From NCBI RefSeq assembly GCF_032884065.1, contig NC_088873.1, forward strand, positions 6,401,011 to 6,465,010: DNA of 64,000 nt, in the 5' to 3' direction. The position numbers were made by a program, and so were the translations under genes. Below the pieces are notes generated by a model. The model saw nothing but the letters and a program-made list of their open reading frames with translations, had not been told where the DNA came from and searched no databases. The stretch is from Artemia franciscana. Taxonomy: Eukaryota > Arthropoda > Branchiopoda > Anostraca > Artemiidae. Each line of letters begins with the position of its first letter. Position 1 is the first letter of the stretch. Positions 11,460 through 21,744 of this stretch are shown piece after piece.

Positions 11460-12950
11460 CAAGGCCCATTCACATTGAAACTAATACGCAGATTCAGCTT
11501 GCTTCGAAATCTGATATTATTTTATGCCTGTGACCACCTTTTTGTGTTAAATTGGCCAGTATTGTAATTTTTATTATAACTTTGAAGATGTGATCTAAAT
11601 CAGAACTTTCTGAAGAATATTCCGATTGCTTAGCACTCACAAAACCCAAATCAGTCAATTGTTCTAATAATGTTTATGGAAAGTGTTGATCTTCAGCAGA
11701 AATAAAACGAAAGTATTGTAAAGGGATATATGAATAACAGGTAAAGATTTTAATGAAGAAAGTGAAAATAAACTTTAAAATGTTGAAATATTTTGGCTTC
11801 TCTTCTGGAAGTGAAAAAAAGAAGAAAAAACGAGACTCAGCAGCTGAAAGATAAAGCAGCTAAATCCAAAATAACAAAAAGGTTTGATAAAGTAATTACT
11901 CCACCATGGTTTTGCTTTTTGGTATTTTTCAAATGTAATTACGTCTGAAAATTTCTTATCCGTCTTTTCCCCATTTTTTGGCCTTGTTTTAATTTACTAT
12001 AATGTGATTCGAACGGTTTTCCTCAACAATTCAAGGTGAAACAACTTGTACTATGATCAAAAAACCTTAAGCATTATATTGAAATTTAATATTAATTAAT
12101 ATATGGGTCAGGTATTACTTTATTAACTCAGAAAGGTCTTGGAAAGGTGCCAAAAGAACCCGTCGCATTGTAATTGGATAGACGGTATGTACTTTAGTTG
12201 GCTTTTTTTCAAATGTGATTTTATCTTAAAATTTCAAATCTGTATTTTGAACCTTTCTTAATTTACTACAATGTGACTAAGACGTTTTCCCTCAACACTG
12301 CAGAATTTGAAAGTACAAAGAAACTATATTGTCACGAATTCAACGAGCTATTTTAACCTCATTTGACAAATTATTTTATATAAGAAGTTAAATTGGCAAA
12401 ATCTTGAGCTAGCTTGTGCCACAAAACTTCAGATTTTTACGTTTTTTTTTATGTAAACGTGTTAAAAATCTTTCTTGTATACTTTTTTTTTAATCCGGTC
12501 AGTTTTTTCTCCTTTAGGACTCGTGTTATTTTGTCCAGGTATAGATTTTATCTCTTAATGATTTATCAGTCAAACGAACTTAGTCACTTACACTGTAACT
12601 ATAAACTTTTTATGTTTTTAGGTTGCTAATTAGTCTCTTTTAGTTGTATCTGAATCATATTAGTGTTTGCACAACAAAGTGTATCTGTTTTTCATTCCTT
12701 CTCTCTCTCTGTTTCTACATGCTTCCTCTCCTTTCTTTCTGGTATTTTTTTACTACCAGTATGAATTTGCACTCAATGAATATTTGTGGAATGGAAAAGC
12801 AAAATTAAATGTATACTTTTTTATGTTTTGTTTAAAGTTTATTTCTCCACAAATTGTATTCGCGTATGTAAGTGGCTCAAAGTGTTTTTTTTATTGTATC
12901 TTGTTTTCATTGTGTGTAGACTGCTTTAATTTTAATGTGTGCCAAATTTA
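11460..12950. other. AT-rich sequence with a 120-bp direct repeat
   Basis: The block at 11,925-12,035 (tttttcaaatgtaattacgt, then taatttactataatgtgatt) recurs diverged at 12,203-12,300. No protein was recognised. The open frames are T-rich and hydrophobic because of base composition. Confidence 0.4.
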
Positions 12951-12959
12951 ACGTTTCTT

Positions 12960-13155
<196 letters not shown>

Positions 13156-13227
13156 ATCTTTTTTTCTTTCTCTTGTCTTTTTTTATTGGTGTACTAACTT
13201 TTTTCCTTATTATGAACCCTATAACAT

Positions 13228-13257
13228 GGATTTTAGCCATATGTTGGGCTAAAATCC
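13228..13257. repeat. 11-bp-stem perfect hairpin
   Basis: ggattttagcc and ggctaaaatcc flank an 8-base loop. It lies between the TA microsatellite and a long poly-A run. Confidence 0.8.
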
Positions 13258-13289
13258 ATATTTAGCCAAATATGCATTGTTTATCCTAC

Positions 13290-13292
<3 letters not shown>

Positions 13293-13368
<76 letters not shown>
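13293..13368 (+). repeat. Poly-A run of 76 bases
   Basis: A pure A homopolymer runs from 13,293 to 13,368. It is long for a retroposon tail and no retroposon body was recognised before it. The length could be inflated by assembly. Confidence 0.9.
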
Positions 13369-13370
<2 letters not shown>

Positions 13371-13379
13371 TAAAAAAAG

Positions 13380-14330
13380 TCCTCAAACTTCTGTCACCTA
13401 TTGTACCAAATTAAACTAAAAAAAAACTGCATCAAAATGCAAAATTTCGGACTATTTAATTGCTATAAAAAATAACCCCTCTCTCCCCCAAGAATCAAAA
13501 TCCTGGGCAGAACCCTGGTTGCATGTATTTTCTTATGCTAATTTTAGCTGAATCCGTTAGGAAAATATTATTACCGTTGGTAACATGAAGACACAAAATA
13601 CCAACGAAAATCACAAAAATAAGTAACCAATGATTATTTATTTCTAAATTGATGACATTAACCTGATACCGACTTAAATCCACTATACTAAGCTGAAATT
13701 ACACGCTAAAAATAGTAGAGCTAAACATACTCTAATATGCCAAAAAAAAATACTTGGTACCCAGGTAAACCCTCTGGAATTTACAAAAAGGGCTTAAAAA
13801 TATGCAATTTTGGGCTATGTATGTATATATGTATTTATTTCCCATTATACGAACAATAAATAGATGGGGTATAAATGAAGAAAGGAAGGTATAAGCCTAA
13901 CTAACTAGAGAGAAGGAAACGTGTTAAGAAAACAATTCTTGCTTTAAAATATGCACACATTTTTCATGCAGCTAACCTCTATCTTCACTTATTCCAGTGT
14001 TTTTTCCAGTTTTTTAAAGAAAATATCGTTTTTTTTGCAATTAGATTTGTTTAATTTCGAAAAGTCTAAATGCAATGCTGTCAATTCAATATTCTGACCC
14101 TTTTTCGGAAGCAAAGCGCTAACTATACTTTTCTTTGTCATAGAATTTCTTTTGTCATAGAATTTCATAGAAATTGTATTAACATTATCACTTCATTATC
14201 GCTCTTATTAGTCATATTCATTATCACTCTTATTAGTCATACAATTGTGTCATAGAATTTCTTCAGAAAAAGTAGACTTTTTTCATGAACTTTGAGAATA
14301 ATGACACTGCATTTACTTCAACGTCCTTTA
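13380..14330. other. AT-rich sequence, no gene seen
   Basis: A short direct repeat (catagaatttctt, ttattagtcat) occurs at 14,150-14,260. Nothing else was recognised. Confidence 0.35.
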
Positions 14331-14333
14331 CAA

Positions 14334-14640
14334 ACAAATTTTGTACAGGCTGCTCTGTTGCTGCTCTGTCTGATCAAAAAAGCTGAAAACGCTGAAAAAA
14401 AAAGCTGAAAACGTTTCAACGTTTGAAAACTTTTGAAAACGTTGAAAACTTCAACGTTTTTTTTTTTTTACTGCAACAAATTTTGTACAGGCTGCTCTGT
14501 TGCTGCTCTGTCTAATCAAACTGAAGAAAAGCTGAAAACGTTTCAACGTTTGAAAACGTTGAAATCTTCAACGTTTTTTACTCAAACAAATTTTGTACAG
14601 GCTGCTCTGTCTGATCAAAACTGAAGAAAAGCTGAAAAAG
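14334..14640 (+). repeat. Short tandem repeat, three units of 110-142 bp
   Basis: Units begin acaaattttgtacaggctgc at 14,334, 14,476 and 14,586. Each holds a gctgctctgt block. In the first two this is followed by gctgaaaacgtttcaacgtt and a self-complementary aacgttgaaa/ttcaacgtt segment. The last unit is truncated. Confidence 0.85.
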
Positions 14641-14649
14641 GATAAGTAT

Positions 14650-16240
14650 ATTAGAAAAATTGGAAAAACAGTTGAGATAAAGGCTTGCTGCATGAAAAAT
14701 GTGCTATGATTATTCTGCATATTATAAAACAATGGTTCATTTCCACGTTGCGGGAATCCGTCCCTATCTTTTCGAATGATGGTCCCGAAAACGCTACGTT
14801 TTACGGCCAAGTTGATGCATAAATGCATCAACGTGACCCTCCTCTGAAAGCTGTTAAGCAATATAGAGCCAAATGACACCATTTTTCTTGTTTTTTTTAT
14901 AGCCTGGGTGAGCAGTATCATACAAGCCGGGGTAGCCTTGAACCAATGTTTGAGATCATGAAGTTTGTGATGATCCATAGTCATGGTTTTATTATTTTAA
15001 AAACCTTGCCAAGAATCCGACCTGATTAGACCAAATCGTTGTGGAAAGCTAGAGAACTTTTCACGCACGAAAACGGACGGAATCTCTGCACGGATTGTTA
15101 AATCTGAACAGATTTCTGCAATGTGTAAATGCACTATAAGAATTTTTTTCTTAACGTGTTTCATTCTTTCCAGTTAATTCTCAAGGCTTATACCAAAAAT
15201 AGAATGAAGAAAATTCTCTGATGCAATTCTAGCTCCGGAAGCTTTTCGCATGCGTTATGTAAATTTTTCGTGTTTTTCATTAAAATAAACAGTACGTGTT
15301 CATGGGCGTCACGCAAAAGATATTTGCCAAATTTATAATGTAATTGGACAAATTGAAATTAATTAATGAATCGCAAAAAGGCGCTAAATGTAAATTTTGG
15401 GCATTTTCAAAATTCTATAAATTATTACAATGGAAGCTCGATTTAAATGAAATTGCGAACTTTATTTGAAGCATAAGCTAGGTATTTTATGCTCAATCAG
15501 GTCTAGTAATAACAGCCACGTTTATTTCAAAATTTGCTGGTTTAACAATGGTACCATCCGAATCCACTTCAATATGTTGAGTCGGGACACATCCGCAGAA
15601 GAACGTCGACTAGAGATCCAGTCCGAAAATTTTAGTCCTCAAGTCTAAATGAACGTAAAATCCTTCTTGTACCTTTTAGAAATCTTGAATTAAATCTTTT
15701 TTGGTTTTGTTTTTTTAAGTTGGTAGTAGTATCATTTGGGTTTAGTTTGATTATTTCATAGTTAGATTTGTTTCCACTAGTCTCTTTGTTTGAATTTTTA
15801 TAATTAGGGCGTTTGACGGAAATATATATATGTACACCCGAGCTTGTTAGAAATTTCAAGAAGAAACTTTAATAGTTAGAAAGTAGAAATTTTTCCAAAG
15901 GTGGAATTTTGATAGAGAAAAAATAATTGTAGAATGAACAGACACTTAGGGATACTTTTATTTAATGGAGGAGGAGGGGGTTATAATCAAATTGAAAACT
16001 TTTAAGAATGTCAAATATGAAAAAAAAATCTATAAAAGCCCAAGGCACGCCCCTCCCGTCTTCCCTTGGTGTGCCGTGTAATCGTGGAGCAAGACACAGG
16101 GGTCTATGTACTTGGCCTATTTTACATGACATCTTGGGTAACCAGGGTCATCACTGGCTAATTTTTTAATATAATTTTTCCATCACGTGGCAAAGGCTTC
16201 TTATGAATCTAAAGCCAGTTCTTACTTTATATGTATTGAA
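14650..16240. other. Sequence without a recognisable gene
   Basis: A 138-codon minus-strand frame (14,568-14,984) matches nothing I know and runs into the tandem repeat. A perfect 10-bp-stem palindrome, gttgatgcat-aa-atgcatcaac, lies at 14,811-14,832. The remainder is AT-rich. Confidence 0.35.
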
Positions 16241-16249
16241 ACGTTCGCC

Positions 16250-16410
16250 AGATCTGGAAAAGATCAGGTTATCCGGTCATCCGGATAGGTTATCCGGACC
16301 TTTTCCAGGTTATTCAGAGCCATACCTTTTCTTTTCCATGATCTTTTGGCAGATCTGGAAAAGACAGATCTATCAAAATCTAGGTAGATCTGGAAAAGAT
16401 TAGGTTATCC
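16250..16410 (+). repeat. Short repeats of an agatctggaaaaga word
   Basis: agatctggaaaaga recurs near 16,251, 16,352 and 16,387, and aggttatccgg near 16,266, 16,287 and 16,400. Several small palindromes (ggtcatccggatagg) occur between them. They sit immediately downstream, in minus-strand sense, of the caspase-like fragment. Confidence 0.6.
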
Positions 16411-16429
16411 GGTATTTTTTTTTTGAAGA

Positions 16430-16672
16430 ACTGAGTAAACTGGAAGAAAACGCTTCGACTTTTTACTGATTGGAAATGTTGCACAAATACTTTTCCGACG
16501 AGGAGTTGGAAGACCAGGAAGAACAATGTTGACTGGTTGATCATTTTGACCGTCTGTCATACTGTCCAAAAAGAAAATCTTGGGCTTACCAACAAGCCTT
16601 GGACACTTGTCTGCGTTGAAAAATGAAGTTAGCTCTTTTGCATCATCATGCATATAGTGATTTATTTTAATA
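16430..16672 (-). pseudogene. Caspase-like fragment lacking the active-site cysteine
   Basis: The minus-strand frame (open over 16,405-16,692) contains KELTSFFNADKCPRLVGKP followed by KIFFL. In caspases the matching stretch (F..DKCP.L.GKPK.FFIQ) is the strand that leads into the active-site pentapeptide QACxG. Here the residues after KIFFL are D-S-M-T-D, so methionine (codon at 16,558-16,560) stands where the catalytic cysteine belongs. The preceding Ser-His-Gly segment with the catalytic histidine is absent, because a repeat copy (R-A) begins at about 16,672. The end of that repeat supplies a ctttactttcag acceptor-like word. It is most likely an exon fragment or pseudogene of a caspase. A divergent inactive homologue is possible. 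Confidence 0.6.
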
Positions 16673-16912
16673 CTGAAAGTAAAGAGCGACATTAAAACTT
16701 AAAACGAACAAAAATCATTCCGTATATGAAAGGGGCTGTCCCCTCCTCAACCCCTCGCTCTTTAAGCTAGTGTTTTATTGTTTTAAAAAGTAGAGTTGTG
16801 AGAAAGAGTCAAACTTTAGCGTAAAGAGCGGGGTATTGAAGAGGGGACAGCCCCTTTCAAATACGTAATAATTTATGTTTGTTTTAAGTTTTAATGTCGC
16901 TGCTTACTTTAC
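16672..16912. repeat. Family R-A foldback element, copy 2 (minimal form)
   Basis: The left arm (gaaagtaaagagcgacatta, then cgaacaaaaatcattccgta and ggggctgtcccctcctcaa) is followed by its reverse complement ending gttttaatgtcgctgcttac. The arms are about 100 bp and the spacer is short. This is the simplest palindromic R-A unit in the window. Confidence 0.8.
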
Positions 16913-18035
16913 CCCCCTCCCCCAGGCTCAGGGGCCCGGGGGAGGGGGGTACGTGAGAAGATCTTTTTGTGGAGGAATGAACAGAAATTATTACGTTTAT
17001 GAGGGGGTTCGTTCCCTACTCAATACCTCGCTCTTTACGCTAAAGTATTTTAATAATTTCAAAAGAACTATTTGACGAGGGGAAGAAAACCCCTCATATA
17101 CGTAGGAGACTATTTGACGAGGGGAAAAACCCCTCATATACGTAATAAAAATATACAAATATAGAAGTTCGTTATGTAAGTTAATTTGCAAGTTACGTAT
17201 ATTTATTACTAATAAAGACGTTCGTAAATAAAATTAGAAGTTCTAGTGGTCTTTTTGAACATCCAAAAAATTTTAAGGGCAACTAGGCCCCCTCTCCTGC
17301 TGCTTTTTCTCCAAATCTTCCGATCAAAACTTTGAGGAAGCTATTTAGCCAAAAAAGGTAAAATTAATATGCGTATTTCGTTTTAATTATTCATGTACAG
17401 TGAGCCAAAGTCAAAACCTGCATCAATTCAAAAACTTTCAGAAATTAAATTTTAAAAAACGAGTTTTTTCAACTGAAATTAAGGAACAACATTAAAACTT
17501 AAAGCGAACAGAAATAATTGCGTATATGAGGGGATTCGCCCCCTCCTCAATACCTCACTCTTTACGCTTGAGTATTTTTTAGTAATTTCAAAGAGATATT
17601 TATTCTAATTAAACCGGTCTTTGTGATTCAGGAGTCATTCTAAGAAAATTCGAACTTTAGTATAAAGAGCGAGGTATTGACGAGGGGCGAACCTCCTCAT
17701 ATACGTAATAAAAATATACGAATATAGAAGCTCGTTACTTAAGTTAATTTGTAAGTTGTTTATATTTATTACTAATAAAAACGTTCATAAATAAATCAAA
17801 AGTTCTAGTGGCCTTTTTAAGTATAAAAAAAATGGAGGGCAACTAGACTCCTCCCCCGCCCCCTTTTTCCCAAAATTGCCCGATCAAAACTTTGAGAAAG
17901 CCATTTGGACAAAAAAAAAAGTAAAATTTATATGCAAATTTCGTTTTAATTATTCATGTAGGATAAGCCAAAATCGAAACCTATCCAGAAATCAAATGAA
18001 AAAAAACAAGCTTTTTAACTGAAAGTAGGGAGCGA
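16913..18035 (+). repeat. Family R-A, longer units in tandem
   Basis: Two longer R-A units follow. Landmarks are ctcctcaatacctcrctctt (17,010 and 17,540), acgaatatagaagttcgtta-type words (17,157 and 17,717), ttattactaataaaracgtt (17,200 and 17,765) and ggagggcaactag (about 17,275 and 17,835). The spacing is about 540 bp. An oligo-G/C block (16,912-16,950) marks the start. Confidence 0.75.
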
Positions 18036-18259
18036 CTATTTCGTCCCAGAAGTCGCGCAAGGTTCATTTCAAAAAAAAAAGCAAGGTTCATTTCTCCGTG
18101 ATTTTTGTCGATTTTAAATTTAAACTTTCGTAGTAGCAATTCTTTCTTTGCGATGAGCTGGCCAGGATTTACCAATAGGCCCGAGCCTAGGGACACACAA
18201 TGCCAGGGGGAAGGGTAAATTGTCACTGAGCGTTTGTTTTTAACTGGACCGATGTGATT

Positions 18260-19225
18260 CAGGGTGTCCCAGAAGTCGCGCACCATATATGTGGTCGACG
18301 AAAGAGTGCAACTGATGAGAAAACGTCAACTATGGTTTTGACGAATTTTGCTAGAAGCCCCGTGAAATCAGTAATGAAAATAAGCCAGGAGCTTACGATT
18401 AGCAAATCATCAGTACATCGTATTTTTAAAACACAGAAATTTCACCAGTACAAAGTGCATCTTGTACAAGCTATACATGGCGATGACACAGATAGGTGAT
18501 TAGAGTTTTGTGAATGGGTGTGTAATCACCTGGATTCTCCAATATTATTTAGTGATGAAGCAATTTTTCATTTAAATGGGCAAGTAAACCGTCACAATAT
18601 GCGCTATTGGTCAGAAGTAAATCCTAACTGGCATGAGGAGGGTCATCATCAGACCAACCCTATGATAATGGTCTGGGCTGGAATATGGGAGGAGGAAATC
18701 GTTGGTCCTTGGTTTTTCAATACTAGCAATGTCATTGGAGAAACTTATTTAGAGCTTTTACAGACCTTCCTGTTTGAATACCTAGATAATATTCCTATAA
18801 TTAGACGACGAAACCTCTTATTTCAGCAAGATGGAGCTCCACCACACTTTGCTATTTGTGTGCGTGACTACCTGAATCAAAGTTTTCCAGAAAGATGGAT
18901 TGGGCGAAGAAGTCCCGTGGAATGGCCACCCCGATCACCAAATCTAACACCTCTTGACTATTTCCTTTGGGGACATCTAAAATTTGTAGTTTACCAGAAC
19001 CGTCCACGCACTCTTGATGATTTGAAAGATGCGATAATAACTGGATGCCAAAAAATCACCACTGAAACCCTCATTAGAGAAAGAGAATCGATGCATGTAT
19101 TCAAGCTGAAGGTGAACAATTTGAGCATCTATTGTGATTTTGATTAATAAAATTGATATTCACTGATATTCATATTTGTTATGTAAATCTACATGGTGCG
19201 TATGCGCGACTTCTGGGACACCCTG
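18260..19225 (+). mobile_element. Tc1/mariner element, 966 bp
   Basis: The ends are perfect 23-bp terminal inverted repeats that begin cagggtgtcccagaagtcgc on both strands. The interior is a broken transposase in plus orientation. The flanking dinucleotide is TT on both sides rather than the TA duplication expected for this superfamily, so the target site has mutated or the end is off by a base. Typical mariner elements are 1.3 kb. This one lacks about 300 bp from the 5' third. Confidence 0.92.
18293..19147 (+). pseudogene. Mariner transposase remnant, DD41D-type catalytic spacing
   Basis: The frame shows a helix-turn-helix segment (SISKSSVHRI-like, here LTISKSSVHRIFK), then FSDEAIF with the first catalytic Asp, QQDGAPPH with the second, and PRSPNLTPLDYFLWG with the third. 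I count 41 residues between the second and third Asp. This matches the DD41D group described for some arthropod mariner relatives, not classical DD34D. The frame is interrupted only once, by TGA at 18,497-18,499, and continues in the same frame (LEFCEWVCNH). The first DNA-binding helix region of the usual 340-residue protein is missing because the frame runs straight out of the terminal repeat. The element is therefore non-autonomous. Confidence 0.88.
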
Positions 19226-19229
19226 TTTA

Positions 19230-21725
19230 TCGTCAAAGTGCGCTCCGCCACCGCACAGACTACGCCTCAGTCTACTCTTGTTCTTGAGCCTATGTTTGTA
19301 GATGCATGCTGAAATTTGAAACCCTTCTTTGTACAAAATACTGATTAAAAAAGCAATACTCTAACTGACATTAGCAAGGTTTTGCTGGGCATTCAAACCT
19401 TAAAAGAAGAAATTCGAACTATCACAGATTTTATTTATCTATCACATAGCATGAACAAAACACACTAAAGAAATTTGATAATCAACACTCAAAGACGCCA
19501 AATAAGGAGAGGGGAGGCGGCGGGGGGGGGGCAGAGAAATTTTGAAATTACAATTTTTTGTACTCCTATAAAAAACAGGTAAAAACCAAAGTTTCCTCTC
19601 CCAAATTTTTAAAATATCTTCTTTAGTTCCTATATTTTTTTTCTTAATGGAAAAAAGTCCTATCCTTTCTTTTTCATGTATATTTTCGTGAACTGGTGCC
19701 CCTGGACAACGATTATTAAAAAAAAAATTGGTGTTGGTTTTCTTGAAGCTAATTATTTCTTCAAAAAGCCAAGGTAGTATCCGCCTGAACGTACTGCCAG
19801 TAACAGTCTGGAAAAAAAGAAAACAATAAAAATATTGGTTCTCAATGTGCCAACCCAAAGAGCATGGGGAACTATAAGAGTGGAAACTTCAGCGATTTAA
19901 CATGGAAAGATAGGAGTTGAAAACTACTAGCGCTAGCTGCAGCGTAGTGGCTGGTGAAAAAATTAAAATGTCCTTAAATAAGTAGAAAAAATTAAAGTCG
20001 AACTAAATAATTGGTAACGCCTAACCAAATAGTATTGAAAACTCTTACTTTCCCATGCTCTTTGGGCCTGATCTGTATTTATATCACTTAAAGGCAAAGT
20101 CTCTGTGTAATTCTTAAAAATCAAGCTTTTGGGTGTTTAGGGTAAGCTAATCTACAATTTATAAGACATATACAAGGCCTAGCCAATTTTGTCTATGATG
20201 GCAAAGGATTATGCCTAATTGCCTTATTAACATAATTAGGCGTAGTACATATTATTAGGCCTAATTATTAGTAGGTCTAGGTTTCATGAGGGTAAATCAT
20301 GGTTAATTAATTAGGCTTAAAAAATGCCAAATTTCGCCAGATGCTAGATGGCGTTGATTTTTTTTCACACTAGCGCCAGTGCCTTTGAATTGCCAATACC
20401 TTTGGTGCCAACCGTTCAAATCTGTAGAGAAGAGGATTTTTATGATAGAGAGGGGTATTTTTATGTCAGAGACGAGCTTGAAAGATGAGCATTTTGGCCT
20501 AATTGCCAACATATCTTATGCTTTTGTGAGCTTTCTCAGAAAATGCTACAATTTTCTCTCGGTTTATTCTTAAGAAAATGCCCCTGTTTCCTCACTCTTT
20601 TTGTTAAAAACAAGTTATTTTCTTAAAGAAATATAGAAAATAATATTAAATGCCAAGAAATTGTCCATTATTATAGCAATCACTAAGAGATAATCATTTC
20701 GTTACAGTAGAAACGGAAGAAAATTATTTTCTTCGAAATGACTTTTTCAAATTTTACCGAAATGAATTCCTTAGAGAATTCACAGTTTTATAACTATCTG
20801 TCTTTCTGTGTCATAACCAGATACACAATGCTCTGGAAAAACGCCTAAAGAACCGCAAACGCAACAAGTTAATTTAAGACAGAGTTTCCTATTTTTTCAT
20901 TGTTCTGTGCTTGTTTCAAACCAATATACGCAAAATAAAATGAATTTAATAAAATTCACGTGAGAAAAACTTATTAAATATTATAGAGAGCATTCCAGAG
21001 TGTAAAGTACAATTAAATAAATTGATTAAATTTAAATAAATTTAATTATTAAATTAACACAATTAAAATTAAGTAAATTTATTACAGCAGGACAGAGAAA
21101 CCTTACGCTTAAAGCACGACGCCACTGACATAAAAAATTGCTTTAAACTAATTTTGGGAAAGTAGGAATAAATTCCCAAACATGGTGTATTTTCGATCAA
21201 AATCATCCCAAATAATTCAATATGGTGCTAAAATGAAAGGTTCAAGTTTGTATCTACATAAAATACAAATTCCGCATTTTCTTTGAGCGTTTGTGATTGA
21301 TGCAATTTTCTTTTTTAGGATGAAATTACTTTTAAAAGAATTTTCTTTCAAAAATGATTTAAGTGTTTCCAAAATAAATCGATCGGACTTCTATTTTTTA
21401 CAGAAATGGGCGCTAAAATCTTGAAATAATTTCAAGTTAAAAATAGTAAAGAAATCCTTAATGGATTTTGTCGGAATCCTTTGAGCCTAAATTAGTCTTT
21501 TTGATTTGAGTTTTTGTGGGAAAAGGAGGAAATCTATAGTAAAATCAGGTCATTATAGATAACACCGTTCAAAAGTCTTTCAGAATTTGTAGATGAAATC
21601 ATCTTTTTCGATTTCCTTTTGTCTTATTTTAAATTCGCAGGGTGAAAAAGGGTGAGGAACAAAAAAAAAAAAAAAAAAATTCTGCGTCTAAAAATGAAGC
21701 CTAAACTGATCTTAAATAATCACTG
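19230..21725. other. AT-rich intergenic sequence
   Basis: No gene was recognised over 2.5 kb. A 138-codon minus frame (19,442-19,858) is low in complexity. A run of ggcctaattattag-like short palindromes lies at 20,210-20,290, and poly-A occurs at 21,661-21,680 just outside the RTE 3' end. Confidence 0.4.
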
Positions 21726-21744
21726 ACTAGAACTACTACTACTA

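Noticed and set aside
14568-14984. 138-codon minus-strand frame
   Set aside because: No recognisable motif, no splice borders, and it runs into a tandem repeat at its end.
19442-19858. 138-codon minus-strand frame
   Set aside because: Low complexity with Phe/Lys-rich stretches and no motif. Likely chance.
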